The notes: generated by a model from the letters alone, not told the origin. DNA of 64,000 bases from an uncultured Acetatifactor sp. (GCA_910580225.1 CAJTXE010000002.1:115386-179385), one strand, 5' to 3'. Numbered from the stretch's first letter, positions 35,301-44,165 are shown. Numbers and translations are program-made.

Positions 35301-36727
35301 ACTGGATACAGGTCCGCTATGACAAAAAGGAAGAGACACATCAGGAGATACGCCTGGAGGATCAGGAGAGGAAATTAACCAGGCAGAACAGTCTGATTCA
35401 TGAGGCAGAGATCAAATGCGAGCTTCTGAAGCAGGAGAAGAATACCAAGCTGAGAGAGATGAAGGAGCGCTGCGGCAAGGAGACGCCCATGGACAGGGAA
35501 GCAGTGAAGACTATCCGCTTTGAAGATGCGATCCGGCGTCTGGAATATGAGAAGGAAGAGGCAGTCCGGACAGAGAAGCGGGTCGGGGATAAACTACGGG
35601 ATTATCAGAGTAATCTGACGGCACTGGCAGAATATGAAGACTTTGTCCGGGGAGAGCAGGTGGAGTGGGACGTGGATTTCGCTGCATTGACCGGAGCAGA
35701 GCTGACCAAACAGAAGGGCATCCTGATTCGGGATTACAATGCCTGCATGGAACGGCGCAGGGAGACCCGATTTGATTTGGAAAAGATTCTGAACCGAATG
35801 AGCAGGATGGAAAATTTTGCGGAGGATTTCTATCAGAAGCCCCTGGAGGCCATGCTGCAGCTGACCGAAGATGCGGACAGAGTGCTGAGACAACTGGAGA
35901 CCACAGTATCATCATACAATAGCCTGATGGAGAAGCTGCAGGTAGACATCGCTCTGGTGGAGAAGGAGAAAACAAAAATTGTGGAGCTGGTGGGGGATTA
36001 TCTGAAAGAAGTGCATGATAACCTGGATAAAATTGATCGGAATTCCACCATAACCGTGCGGGAGCGTCCGGTGAAGATGTTGAAGATAGAGCTGCCTGAC
36101 TGGACGGAGAATGAGAATCTATATCAACTTCGGCTGCAGGATTACATTGAAGATGTGACAGCCAGGGGAATTGCTCTGCTGGAGGAGAATGGGAACCTGC
36201 AGGAATTTCTTGGCACCCGGATGACCACCATAGGACTTTATGATGGGATTATAGGCATTGGAAATGTACAGATTCGCCTGTATAAGATTGAAGCACAGAG
36301 GGAATATCCCATCACCTGGGCGGATGTGGCGAGAAATTCCGGCGGTGAGGGATTTCTGTCCGCCTTTGTGATTCTTTCGGCACTGCTTTATTACATGAGA
36401 AAGGATGATTCGGATATTTTTGCGGACAGGAATGAGGGCAAGGTTCTGCTGATGGACAACCCTTTTGCTCAGACCAATGCTTCTCATTTGCTGAAGCCTC
36501 TGATGGATATGGCAAAGAAGGCAAATACTCAGCTGATCTGCCTGTCAGGTCTGGGGGGAGAATCTATTTACAGTCGATTTGATAATATCTATGTGCTGAC
36601 ATTGATCGCTGCGAATCTGCGCAATGATATGCAGTATTTGAAAGCAGAGCATATCCGCGGTTCCGAGGAGGAGACTATGTTGGTATCCCAGGTCGAGGTG
36701 ATGGAACAGCAGAAGTTTGTATTTTAG
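32321..36727 (+). CDS. jetC: Wadjet protein JetC (SMC-like ATPase)
   Basis: A 1468-residue SMC-type ATPase. The Walker A NGGGKSVL lies at residues 39-46, very long coiled coils with a central hinge-like region fill the middle, and the C-terminal head has signature NSGGEGFLSAF (about residue 1340) and Walker B VLLMDNPFAQTNA (about 1375). The residue after the Walker B aspartate is asparagine rather than the usual glutamate, which may be normal for this subfamily. It has a TTG start at 32321 preceded by GGGAGAAGAAG. JetC is the loop-extruding motor that recognises small circular DNA. Confidence 0.9.
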   Translation: MSKINAVRLINLNYNNNAIRISDETFRFKGESTLLSLRNGGGKSVLVQMIMAPFVHRRYQNAKDRPFAGYFTTNKPTFILVEWILDQGAGYVLTGMMVRRSQEIREEHQDELEIVNFIAEYRTACLQDINHIPVVEKTKKDITLKGFAVCRQLFEEWKRERRIPFFYYDMNNTSQSRQYFNKLSEYQIHYKEWEAIIKKVNLKESGLSDLFADCRDEKGLVEKWFLEAVENKLNQDKNRMKEFQEIMEKYTGQYKDNRSKIQRMDTIRAFGQEAERVREAAVRCQESDRRLEEQKGQIGDFLFCLHQLEKRERENAETISRQIRDLVEQLEELQYEKLSGEYYEIIGRERHAVSNLEMLRLEEEDQKRRKEEILYKLHVLYCRKQQENVEECALDQEQELQRLALCRERKEDLEPERMRLGGQLRQYYDALRECKAQEKGRCIEAISGLEAEKEESRRRLEELWENESDLTERCGSLNTRTRMFDDTEERFNQEYGEQWNRNLLGEYEPGALEIARAEYEKQLSADERTKADTKKEAGQYREQIRAMRRLLEDQAAEKERLESARRENGSRLQEYDKELSERGVILRYFGMGQEERFDTEKILLVIRRRLQDTDLVRQGLEKEAYALEKEYRRMAQGQVMELPEEFSEMLSEAGIHFVYGMEWLKKNNFSAQRNRKIVEEHPFLPYSILLSGEDLKRLSGLEEQVCTSFPVPILIREELDRKIRSGKGTLFSFDEVNFYVWFNDNLLDEQKLKILLEEQEARIQKMRRAIDVKKTEFMEYMGHQEKIRMQKVSGEAYEGVTDEIRRLEQALGALEQDMIRKREELDELEVRLEQREQQAAGLEKDILYQGRRLADFDRFCQGYQMYREDCRLLEKARRERERVQNLQKLEQGKAEKWEQALVTERNRLSKWERDLEDCGEKCLKYQVYETGGRQEEMSEKQAGEAESRYEVITNGIGTEQRELEQRAEKAGRRYEKARKELTDLGEKYGLSEKDWIQVRYDKKEETHQEIRLEDQERKLTRQNSLIHEAEIKCELLKQEKNTKLREMKERCGKETPMDREAVKTIRFEDAIRRLEYEKEEAVRTEKRVGDKLRDYQSNLTALAEYEDFVRGEQVEWDVDFAALTGAELTKQKGILIRDYNACMERRRETRFDLEKILNRMSRMENFAEDFYQKPLEAMLQLTEDADRVLRQLETTVSSYNSLMEKLQVDIALVEKEKTKIVELVGDYLKEVHDNLDKIDRNSTITVRERPVKMLKIELPDWTENENLYQLRLQDYIEDVTARGIALLEENGNLQEFLGTRMTTIGLYDGIIGIGNVQIRLYKIEAQREYPITWADVARNSGGEGFLSAFVILSALLYYMRKDDSDIFADRNEGKVLLMDNPFAQTNASHLLKPLMDMAKKANTQLICLSGLGGESIYSRFDNIYVLTLIAANLRNDMQYLKAEHIRGSEEETMLVSQVEVMEQQKFVF

Positions 36728-36731
36728 ACAA

Positions 36732-36750
36732 GGTGTCCGGACAGGACACC
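36732..36750 (+). terminator. Hairpin after jetC
   Basis: GGTGTCC (36732-36738) pairs with GGACACC (36744-36750) with a five-base loop, five bases after the jetC stop. There is no T-run, so it may be an mRNA-stabilising or Rho-related end rather than an intrinsic terminator. Confidence 0.35.
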
Positions 36751-36853
36751 AGATAGGGATGGCGTATATCAGACCGGGCCGGCTTTCCTGTGTTTCAGGT
36801 TTTACACATAATAAAAATCAGGATACCGGTATAAGCGGATTGGGAGAGGGAAG

Positions 36854-37471
36854 ATGAATGATTATGTGACATATCTGGCGGAGACTATACCGAATAAGGA
36901 CAGTCAGAAGCTGGCGAAGACGGAGGCAAAGAAGTATTACCAGTCCAATCCGCCGGAGGAATGCCGCGAAATGGGATATACGCTCTATCGGTCTGAAAAT
37001 GTACAGATCCAGGAAATCGGGGTGCTTCTTCTGGGGTACTGTGCCCATATGTACGGAGATGCACTTCAGTTTCTTCGGGAAAACGTCAGTCACCACAAGA
37101 GCTGGAAAGTGCAGGAAATATTGGCGATGGCATTCGATATCTACTGCAGGAGTGTGGGTTATGAACAGGCGCTGCCTTTGATTCGGGAATGGATGGAGGA
37201 TGACAATGCCAATGTTCGCAGGGCGGCAGCTGAGGGATTAAGAGTGTGGACAAGCCGCCCCTTTTTCAGGGAGAATCCGCGGATTGCAATAGAGCTTCTG
37301 GCGGCCCGCAGAGAGGATGTCAGCGAACATGTGCGTAAATCTGCCGGAAATGCTCTGCGGGATATCAGCAGAAAACATCCGGTGCTGGTGGCGGAGGAAC
37401 TGCGTCAATGGAATTTATCTTCCAAGAAGACACAGCAGGTGCATGAACTGGCGGGAAAGTTTATTCATTGA
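36854..37471 (+). CDS. HEAT-repeat protein of the AlkD/DNA-alkylation-repair type
   Basis: A 205-residue all-helical protein. HEAT-like repeats are visible, for example IQEIGVLLLGYCAHMY and NANVRRAAAEGLRVW. The layout and the motif SAGNALRDISRKHP match the DNA alkylation repair (AlkC/AlkD-like) family, in which stacked HEAT repeats grip damaged DNA. The catalytic Trp/Asp set of AlkD is not certain here, so a non-enzymatic DNA-binding role is possible. ATG 36854 has GGGAGAGGGAAG before it. It is 126 bases after jetC and could be part of the Wadjet transcript. Confidence 0.68.
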   Translation: MNDYVTYLAETIPNKDSQKLAKTEAKKYYQSNPPEECREMGYTLYRSENVQIQEIGVLLLGYCAHMYGDALQFLRENVSHHKSWKVQEILAMAFDIYCRSVGYEQALPLIREWMEDDNANVRRAAAEGLRVWTSRPFFRENPRIAIELLAARREDVSEHVRKSAGNALRDISRKHPVLVAEELRQWNLSSKKTQQVHELAGKFIH

Positions 37472-37580
37472 AACAGAGAGACAGAGAAGTTTAACATGTG
37501 GAAATGGGGGAGAATTCTAAGATAGAAAGGGCAGAGATTCCGGAAGGGTCAGGAAGCCTGCCGGACATGGAGGGATTGAA

Positions 37581-38951
37581 ATGCGGCATGAGATGAGTTA
37601 TGAGGAAAAATACAGGATGATGGTGGAAACCCCGGTAAACCGGTTGATTCCCCGTCTGGCGGTTCCCACGATTATCAGTATGCTGATTACATCTATCTAC
37701 AATATGGCGGATACCTTTTTCGTGAGCCAATTAAGCACCAGTGCATCCGGGGCCGTAGGCGTCAATTTTTCATTGATGGCAATGATTCAGGCCATCGGAT
37801 TTACACTCGGCATGGGGAGCGGAAATTATATGTCCCGTATGCTGGGGGAGAAATCGGATGAGAAAGCTCAGAAGGCCTGTTCCACCGCAGTATATACAGC
37901 ATTTGTCTTTGGCCTGGCCCTGGCAATTACCGGTATCCTGAACATTGACAGCCTGGTGCGGGTGCTGGGAGCAACGGAGACCATCGCACCCTTTGCCAGA
38001 GATTATGGGAAGTACATATTGATTGCGGCACCCTATATGACCGTGTCTTTCGTATTCAATAATCATCTGCGCTCCCAGGGAAATGCGGCATTGTCCATGA
38101 TGGGTATTACCACGGGCGGAGTGCTGAATGTGGTGTTGGATCCCATCCTGATCTTCGGTTTCGGCATGGGGATTTCCGGAGCAGCTATCGCCACCATCAT
38201 CAGCCAGTTTATCAGCTTTATGATTCTGTTGGTTCTGGTAATCCGTTCCGGAAATGTACTGAAGCCCCACCCCAAATATGTTACCTTCAGGGGCTGGGTG
38301 TACAAGGAGATTCTGGCTGCCGGAATGCCGACTTTGGGGCGTCAGGGGCTGGCCAGCGCGGCCTCTGTACTGCTGAATGTGGCCGCCTCCGGGTTCGGAG
38401 ATGCAGCGGTGGCGGCCATGTCCATTGTCACCAGGATTATGATGTTTATCAATTCGGCACTGATCGGTTTCGGTCAGGGCTTTCAGCCCGTATGCGGCTT
38501 TAATTTCGGCGCAAAGCGGTATGGGCGGGTGCTGGAAGCATATTATTTCTGTCGGAAGGTGGCCTTCGTATTTCTGCTGTGCATGGCAGTGGTGATGTTT
38601 GCCGCATCCACCCCGATTATGTGGCTGTTCCGCAGAGAGGATGCGGAGGTGGTGCGGATTGGAGCCATGGCGCTGAAGCTGCAGTGCGCATTGCTGCCGG
38701 TCCAGTCCTTTACCATTATCGGCAATATGCTGACCCAGTCTATCGGCTACAGCTTTCGGGCTACACTGACGGCGATTGGCAAACAGGGCCTGTTCTTTAT
38801 CCCGGCCATATTGTTTCTGCCGGGATGGCTGGGCATACCCGGTCTGCAGCTGGCCCAGCCTATTGCGGATCTGCTGACCTTCCTTCTGACACAGGCTATT
38901 GTGGTGATGGTGGTGAAGGAATTGAAAGAGATGGAGCGTCAGGGGGACTGA
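37581..38951 (+). CDS. MATE-family efflux transporter
   Basis: A 456-residue protein with 12 predicted membrane helices. MATE signatures include LIPRLAVPTIISMLITSIYNMADTFFVSQL at the start and GIGQGFQPVCGFNFGAKRYGRV in the second half. The family uses Na+ or H+ gradients to expel cationic drugs and metabolites. ATG 37581 is preceded by TGGAGGGATTGAA. It is convergent with the aldo/keto reductase gene; no regulator adjoins it. The substrate is not inferable. Confidence 0.92.
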   Translation: MRHEMSYEEKYRMMVETPVNRLIPRLAVPTIISMLITSIYNMADTFFVSQLSTSASGAVGVNFSLMAMIQAIGFTLGMGSGNYMSRMLGEKSDEKAQKACSTAVYTAFVFGLALAITGILNIDSLVRVLGATETIAPFARDYGKYILIAAPYMTVSFVFNNHLRSQGNAALSMMGITTGGVLNVVLDPILIFGFGMGISGAAIATIISQFISFMILLVLVIRSGNVLKPHPKYVTFRGWVYKEILAAGMPTLGRQGLASAASVLLNVAASGFGDAAVAAMSIVTRIMMFINSALIGFGQGFQPVCGFNFGAKRYGRVLEAYYFCRKVAFVFLLCMAVVMFAASTPIMWLFRREDAEVVRIGAMALKLQCALLPVQSFTIIGNMLTQSIGYSFRATLTAIGKQGLFFIPAILFLPGWLGIPGLQLAQPIADLLTFLLTQAIVVMVVKELKEMERQGD

Positions 38952-39062
38952 CTTGGTGTGTGTTTGATCCCCCATTCTGCATCCTCCGGCAGAAAATAAA
39001 CAGGCCGGCATACTTGTGTGAAGATCATGTACTGATTACCCGGAAGGGAATGCATTGGTATA

Positions 39063-40205
39063 TCAGCGGAACCGCTCTCTGGTTTCAGCCATTCTGTCCG
39101 CAACCCTGACCCCGAAGGGGCAGCGGCTTTCACAGCCTCTGCATCCGATGCAGGCATCAGCATTGGCGGTCAGCTGCCGGTAATGTGCCTTCAGGGTATC
39201 CGGAACCTGCTCCTGCATGGCAGCCAGATCAAATAGTTTATTCACCATGGCGATGTCGATTCCCGCTGGACAGGGTGCACAGTGACCGCAGTAGGTGCAC
39301 TGGCCGTAATAACCGTGGCGGGGTGCCTTTGCCAGGATGCTGGCGTAATCTTTTTCCTCCATGGAAGCCGTTTCATAGGCCACGGCAGCGTCCACATGTT
39401 CCACAGTGTCATAGCCGGCCAGGATGCTGGCAACAGCCGGCCGTGTGAGGGCGTAATGAATGCACTGCACCGGGGTCAGGGCGACGCCGAAGGGAGAGCG
39501 TTCCGCAGAGAAAAGTCTTCCGCCGGCATACCCTTTCATCACTGTGATGCCTACCTGATTCCGCTCGCACAGTTTGTAAAGCTCTGCTCTTTCAGGGGCG
39601 ATGCCGCCCAGGCTTTCGTCGTAATTATCCGCGAAGTAGTCGTCAATATTTTCCGTGGCAGGCAGCATATCAAAGGCAGGATTGACGCTGAAGAGAATCA
39701 TTTCGATCTCGCCATGCGCCGCTGCCAGTTTTCCCACCGCCGGATTGTGGGTGCTCATACCGATGTGACGGATATGGCCGGTACTTTTCAGCTGTTTTAC
39801 ATACTGAAAGAATTCTCCTTCCATGACCCTGGCAAATTCTGCAGGCTCATCCACAAAGTGGATCATTCCCAGGTCTATGTAATCGGTCTGCAGCCTGGTG
39901 AGCAGGTCTTCGAAGGCGGATGTCACTGCTTCCATCTCCCGGGTGCGTACATATTGGCCGTTTTGCCAGGTGGAGCCGATGTGTCCCTGGATATACCATT
40001 TTTCCCGTTTTCCTTCCAGGGCTTTGCCGATGTTGGACCGCACATTGGGCTCAGACATCCAGCAATCCAGAATATTGATCCCTTTTTCACCGCAGTGATT
40101 GATGATCTGCTTTACTTCTTCCAGGGTATGGCGTTCCAACCATTCCGCACCCAGCCCGATCTCGCTGACAAGCAGCCCGGTTTTACCTAATTTCCGATAA
40201 TTCAT
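39063..40205 (-). CDS. Aldo/keto reductase with two C-terminal 4Fe-4S clusters
   Basis: A 380-residue protein. The N-terminal 280 residues have an aldo/keto reductase TIM barrel (LGKTGLLVSEIGLG, DYIDLGMIHFVD, STHNPAVGKLA), and the C-terminus two cysteine clusters (CTYCGHCAPCP and CIGCRGCESRCP). Compared with the usual D-x(4)-Y-G-x-S-E active site, the segment LDCWMSEPNVR is several residues shorter and has no tyrosine, though the IQGH catalytic histidine remains. This shortening seems to be a subfamily trait. The Fe-S clusters suggest electron transfer from ferredoxin. Its substrate is unknown. Confidence 0.85.
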   Translation of the reverse strand: MNYRKLGKTGLLVSEIGLGAEWLERHTLEEVKQIINHCGEKGINILDCWMSEPNVRSNIGKALEGKREKWYIQGHIGSTWQNGQYVRTREMEAVTSAFEDLLTRLQTDYIDLGMIHFVDEPAEFARVMEGEFFQYVKQLKSTGHIRHIGMSTHNPAVGKLAAAHGEIEMILFSVNPAFDMLPATENIDDYFADNYDESLGGIAPERAELYKLCERNQVGITVMKGYAGGRLFSAERSPFGVALTPVQCIHYALTRPAVASILAGYDTVEHVDAAVAYETASMEEKDYASILAKAPRHGYYGQCTYCGHCAPCPAGIDIAMVNKLFDLAAMQEQVPDTLKAHYRQLTANADACIGCRGCESRCPFGVRVADRMAETRERFR

Positions 40206-40301
40206 AAGCGACCTCCTGTTTGTATTATTTTTTTCTTATTTTGTTTTCTCGGTGGCTTCATAAGATCAAGATGTTCTGAAAATCGAACAGGTGTATGGAT
40301 A

Positions 40302-40330
40302 ATTTTATATGATGTATAGGTATTTGTCAA
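40302..40330 (-). promoter_or_regulatory. Promoter of the Fe-S aldo/keto reductase
   Basis: On the minus strand TTGACA (40325-40330) and TAAAAT (40302-40307) are 17 bases apart; TATAAA overlaps as a closer alternative. This lies about 100 bases before the start codon at 40205. Confidence 0.6.
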
Positions 40331-40404
40331 CAGGAAAAGGGGAAAACAGGACTGTTTGTTATGGACTGGGCTGTGTATCATGACAGAGGAGGACAGAAAT
40401 AATT

Positions 40405-41199
40405 TTGAAATATAATAAATTAATAAACAATTTTACGAATATGTGCCAGAGAATCCTGGGAGGAAATCTCACAGGGGTCTATCTTCACGGTTCGGCGGTT
40501 ATGGGATGTTTTCATCCCCTGCGCAGCGACCTGGACCTGTTGGTGATCGTGGAAGAGGAGGTTTCCCTCAGGGACAGGCTTGCTTTTCTGAAAGAGATGG
40601 CGGCTTTGAATGAGGAGGCGCCGGCCAAAGGAATCGAGATGAGTGTGGTCAGGCGGCGATTTTGTAATCCCTTTGTGTATCCCACGCCCTTTGAATTGCA
40701 TTTTTCCGTCAGCCATCTGAAATGGTACAGGGAAGATCCGGAGGATTACGCGGCGAAAATGCAGGGAACAGATAAGGATCTGGCGGCGCATTTTACCATT
40801 CTGAAAAAGTATGGAATGGTACTTTATGGGGAAGGTGTGGAAGCCGTCTTCGGAGAGGTTCCTCCTCAGGCTTACAAAGACAGTATCTGTGAGGATGTGG
40901 CAGATGCTGTCCGGAGTATTTCCGCGGATCCGGTGTATATGACACTGAACCTGTGCCGGGTACTGGCTTATCTTCGGGAAGGGCTGATCCTGTCCAAGCG
41001 GGGCGGCGGAGAGTGGGGGATTGAGGCGCTTCCGGACCGATTCCATGGGCTGGTCCGCAGGGCGCTGTTCTGCTATGAGGCAGGGGAGGAAATGAAAGCC
41101 GGAGCGGAAGAAGGAGCGTGCTTTGCAGCGTATATGACGGAAGAGATTCGTTTCTGTAGAAGCGCTGAATCGGGTGTTTCGGAAATCCTGCCGAGATAA
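40405..41199 (+). CDS. Nucleotidyltransferase of the aminoglycoside adenylyltransferase type
   Basis: A 264-residue protein. The motif GVYLHGSAVMGCFHPLRSDLDLLVIV contains the GS and DxD residues that bind metal-NTP in the Pol-beta superfamily. The second part (HFSVSHLKWYRED, YMTLNLCRVLAYLREGLILSKRGGGEWGIEALP) resembles the DUF4111 tail of AadA/ANT(9)-type enzymes, which adenylylate streptomycin or spectinomycin. Sequence alone does not prove resistance; it may be a chromosomal relative. It has a TTG start at 40405 with GAGGAGG (40386-40392) upstream. Confidence 0.75.
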   Translation: MKYNKLINNFTNMCQRILGGNLTGVYLHGSAVMGCFHPLRSDLDLLVIVEEEVSLRDRLAFLKEMAALNEEAPAKGIEMSVVRRRFCNPFVYPTPFELHFSVSHLKWYREDPEDYAAKMQGTDKDLAAHFTILKKYGMVLYGEGVEAVFGEVPPQAYKDSICEDVADAVRSISADPVYMTLNLCRVLAYLREGLILSKRGGGEWGIEALPDRFHGLVRRALFCYEAGEEMKAGAEEGACFAAYMTEEIRFCRSAESGVSEILPR

Positions 41200-41244
41200 G
41201 AATACCGGTCAGCTGCAATTTTTACTATACAAAATGAAAATACA

Positions 41245-41253
41245 TGATATAAT
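41245..41253 (+). promoter_or_regulatory. Extended -10 promoter of alaS
   Basis: TGATATAAT (41245-41253) is an extended -10 box with no good -35 element. An imperfect hairpin (CAGG-AGCA with TGCT-CCTG) follows in the leader. The leader lacks the antiterminator element of a tRNA-Ala T-box. Confidence 0.5.
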
Positions 41254-41367
41254 AGATTCTATGATTACAGGGAGCAGCCTTTGCTTCCTGAGAATGGAAT
41301 TTGTTTCGTTCGAGAAATACTGCGTATCAGCAGTCCCATACTCATACAGATTTTGGAGGAAGAACAC

Positions 41368-44031
41368 ATGAAACCCTACGGTGTAAACCAGTTAAGAAGA
41401 ATGTATCTCGACTTTTTCGAGAGCAAGGAGCACCTGAAAATGAACAGTTTTTCTCTGGTGCCCCATAATGACAACAGTCTGCTGATCATCAACTCAGGCA
41501 TGGCTCCCTTAAAGCCTTATTTCACGGGACAGGAGATTCCCCCCAGGCGCAGGGTTACCACCTGCCAGAAGTGTGTCCGCACCGGTGATATCGAAAACGT
41601 AGGCAAGACTGCCAGACACTTGACCTTTTTTGAGATGCTTGGAAATTTCTCTTTCGGGGATTATTTCAAACATGAGGCAATTCGCTGGAGCTGGGAGTTT
41701 CTGACGGAAGTGGTGGGCATGGACCCGGAACGTCTGTATCCTTCCATCTATTGTGAGGATGAGGAGGCCTTCGAGATCTGGACCAAGGAGATCGGCGTGC
41801 CTGAGTCGAAGATTACCCGGTTCTATCGGGATGAGAACGGAAAATGCGACAATTTCTGGGAGCATGGCGCAGGACCCTGCGGACCTTGTTCCGAGATTTA
41901 CTACGACAGAGGAGTTAAATACGGCTGCGGAAAGCCTGACTGTAAGGTGGGCTGTGAGTGTGATCGTTTCATGGAAGTATGGAACAATGTATTCACCCAG
42001 TTCGACAGTGACGGACATGGGAACTACACGGAGCTTTCCCAGAAAAATATCGATACCGGTATGGGACTGGAGCGTCTGGCCGTAGTGGTGCAGGATGTGG
42101 ACACTGTATTTGATATTGACACCATGAAGGCCATCCGGGATCGGATCTGCCGGATTGCCGGGACAGAATATGAGGCTGATCCGGAGAAGGATGTGTCCAT
42201 TCGGCTGATCACGGATCATATCCGCTCCACCACCTTTATGATCAGCGACGGTATCCTGCCCTCCAACGAGGGACGGGGATATGTGCTGCGCCGTCTGATT
42301 CGCCGGGCTGCAAGGCATGGCAGGCTTCTGGGTATCCAAGACAAGTTCATGGCCAACTTAAGTGAGACTGTGATCAATGAGAGTAAGGACGGCTATCCGG
42401 AGTTGGAGGAGAAGCGGGCCTTTATTCTGAATGTGTTGACCCAGGAAGAAGATAAATTTGACAAGACCATTGACCAGGGCCTGAGCATTCTGGGACAGAT
42501 GGAGGAGGAGATGAAGGCGGCTGGAACTACGGAGCTGTCCGGGGAAAATGCCTTTAAATTATACGATACTTACGGATTCCCCATGGACCTGACTCAGGAG
42601 ATTCTGGAGGAAAAGGGCTTTACCATTGACGAGGCAGGCTTCGGCATCTGCATGCAGCGGCAGAAGGAGATGGCACGGAAGGCCCGGAAGGTGACCAATT
42701 ACATGGGAGCGGACGTGACGGTATATGAATCCATCGATGCGGCTGTTACCACACAGTTTGTAGGTTATGACAGACTCCGGCATCAGTCTAAGATTACCGT
42801 ACTTACCACGGAGAGTGAGCTGGTGGAAGCTTTGACAGACGGCCAGATCGGTACAATCCTTGTGGAGGAGACACCCTTCTATGCTACCATGGGCGGACAG
42901 AATGCTGACACGGGTGTCATTACTACCGTAGACGGCAGCTTTGAGGTGAAGGATACCATTAAGCTTCTGGGCGGCAAGGTAGGGCATATCGGAACCGTTA
43001 CAAGAGGCATGATCAAAATGGGAGATCTTGCCACACTTACCGTGGATGCCGGGAAACGCGGCGATACCTGTAAAAACCACAGCGCTACCCACCTGCTGCA
43101 CAAGGCCCTCCGGGAGGTACTGGGCAGTCATGTGGAGCAGTCCGGTTCCTATGTGGACGGAGAGCGGCTGCGCTTTGACTTCAGCCATTTTGCAGCCATG
43201 ACGAAAGAAGAACTGGACAGGGTAGAGCAGATTGTCAATGAGAAGATTGCAGAGAATCTGGCTGTGGTCACTCAGGTGATGAATATCGAGGATGCAAGGA
43301 AGACCGGGGCCATGGCGCTGTTCGGAGAAAAATACGGGGAGGAAGTCCGTGTGGTAAAGATGGGCGGATTCTCCACAGAACTCTGCGGCGGTACCCATGT
43401 GGCAAATACGGGTTCTATCGCAGCCTTCAAGATCCTTTCCGAGAACGGCATTGCAGCAGGTGTCCGCCGGATTGAGGCACTTACCGGAAACGGTGTATTT
43501 GCCTATTATAAGAACCAGGAGCATATCCTGGAGGAGGCGGCCAGAGTACTGAAAGCAACTCCGGCCAGTCTGGTGGAGAAATGTGAACATATGTTGGCGG
43601 AAATGAAGACTCTTTCTTCCGAACTGGAATCCCTGAAAGCAAAAGCGGCAAGAGAAGCGCTGGGTGATGTGATGGACAGTGTTACGGAAGTGAAGGGTGT
43701 GAAGCTGTTGGCTGCCAGTGTGGACAATGTGGATATGAACGGACTCCGGGATCTGGGAGATCAGCTGAAGGAGAAGCTGGGAGAAGGCGTCATTGTTCTG
43801 CTTTCCAACGTCGGCGGCAAGGTAAACATGGTCGCCATGGCAACTGACGAGGCTCTGGCAAGGGGGGCACATGCCGGGAATTTGATCAAGGGCATTGCAC
43901 CGAAAGTAGGCGGAGGCGGAGGCGGCCGTCCCAATATGGCTCAGGCCGGCGGCAAGAATCCGGCTGGCATTTCGGAATGTATCGCGGAGACGGTGAAGGT
44001 ACTGGAGAGCCAGCTGAGCAGTCTAAACTGA
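41368..44031 (+). CDS. alaS: Alanine-tRNA ligase
   Basis: An 887-residue class II synthetase. The N-terminal aminoacylation domain has FFESKEHLKM and the motif-2 region FFEMLGNFSFGDYFK; the editing domain has HSATHLLHKAL and CGGTHVANTG as zinc ligands; the C-terminal C-Ala domain ends with a glycine-rich GGGGGGRPNMAQAGG. Full length for the family. ATG 41368 follows TGGAGGAAG; the longer open frame from 41281 includes the leader. It charges tRNA-Ala and edits mischarged Ser/Gly. It ends near a strong bidirectional hairpin. Confidence 0.97.
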   Translation: MKPYGVNQLRRMYLDFFESKEHLKMNSFSLVPHNDNSLLIINSGMAPLKPYFTGQEIPPRRRVTTCQKCVRTGDIENVGKTARHLTFFEMLGNFSFGDYFKHEAIRWSWEFLTEVVGMDPERLYPSIYCEDEEAFEIWTKEIGVPESKITRFYRDENGKCDNFWEHGAGPCGPCSEIYYDRGVKYGCGKPDCKVGCECDRFMEVWNNVFTQFDSDGHGNYTELSQKNIDTGMGLERLAVVVQDVDTVFDIDTMKAIRDRICRIAGTEYEADPEKDVSIRLITDHIRSTTFMISDGILPSNEGRGYVLRRLIRRAARHGRLLGIQDKFMANLSETVINESKDGYPELEEKRAFILNVLTQEEDKFDKTIDQGLSILGQMEEEMKAAGTTELSGENAFKLYDTYGFPMDLTQEILEEKGFTIDEAGFGICMQRQKEMARKARKVTNYMGADVTVYESIDAAVTTQFVGYDRLRHQSKITVLTTESELVEALTDGQIGTILVEETPFYATMGGQNADTGVITTVDGSFEVKDTIKLLGGKVGHIGTVTRGMIKMGDLATLTVDAGKRGDTCKNHSATHLLHKALREVLGSHVEQSGSYVDGERLRFDFSHFAAMTKEELDRVEQIVNEKIAENLAVVTQVMNIEDARKTGAMALFGEKYGEEVRVVKMGGFSTELCGGTHVANTGSIAAFKILSENGIAAGVRRIEALTGNGVFAYYKNQEHILEEAARVLKATPASLVEKCEHMLAEMKTLSSELESLKAKAAREALGDVMDSVTEVKGVKLLAASVDNVDMNGLRDLGDQLKEKLGEGVIVLLSNVGGKVNMVAMATDEALARGAHAGNLIKGIAPKVGGGGGGRPNMAQAGGKNPAGISECIAETVKVLESQLSSLN

Positions 44032-44124
44032 TGTGGCAGAATCAGGGAAAATATCTTGGTCTGAAAGATGGGACTTGTTGGTTCCGTTCGGGTGAAACAG
44101 GATGTACAATATCTTTTAAGATAA

Positions 44125-44155
44125 CAGGCTGCAGGAACTGATTTCCTGCAGCCTG
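44125..44155. terminator. Bidirectional terminator between alaS and the chemoreceptor gene
   Basis: CAGGCTGCAGGAA (44125-44137) pairs perfectly with TTCCTGCAGCCTG (44143-44155), loop of five. T-rich sequence follows on both strands (ACTTCATATTCT on plus, TTATCTT on minus). It lies between two convergent genes. Confidence 0.75.
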
Positions 44156-44165
44156 ACTTCATATT

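Noticed and set aside
37770..39011. 413-codon minus-strand frame opposite the MATE gene
   Set aside because: Composition (His, Gln, Cys rich) and lack of ribosome site point to a shadow.
41254..41367. T-box leader before alaS
   Set aside because: The short leader has a small hairpin but no conserved T-box sequence or antiterminator, and no terminator with U-run.
42559..43872. 437-codon minus-strand frame opposite alaS
   Set aside because: Shadow of the alanyl-tRNA synthetase, which has all family motifs.
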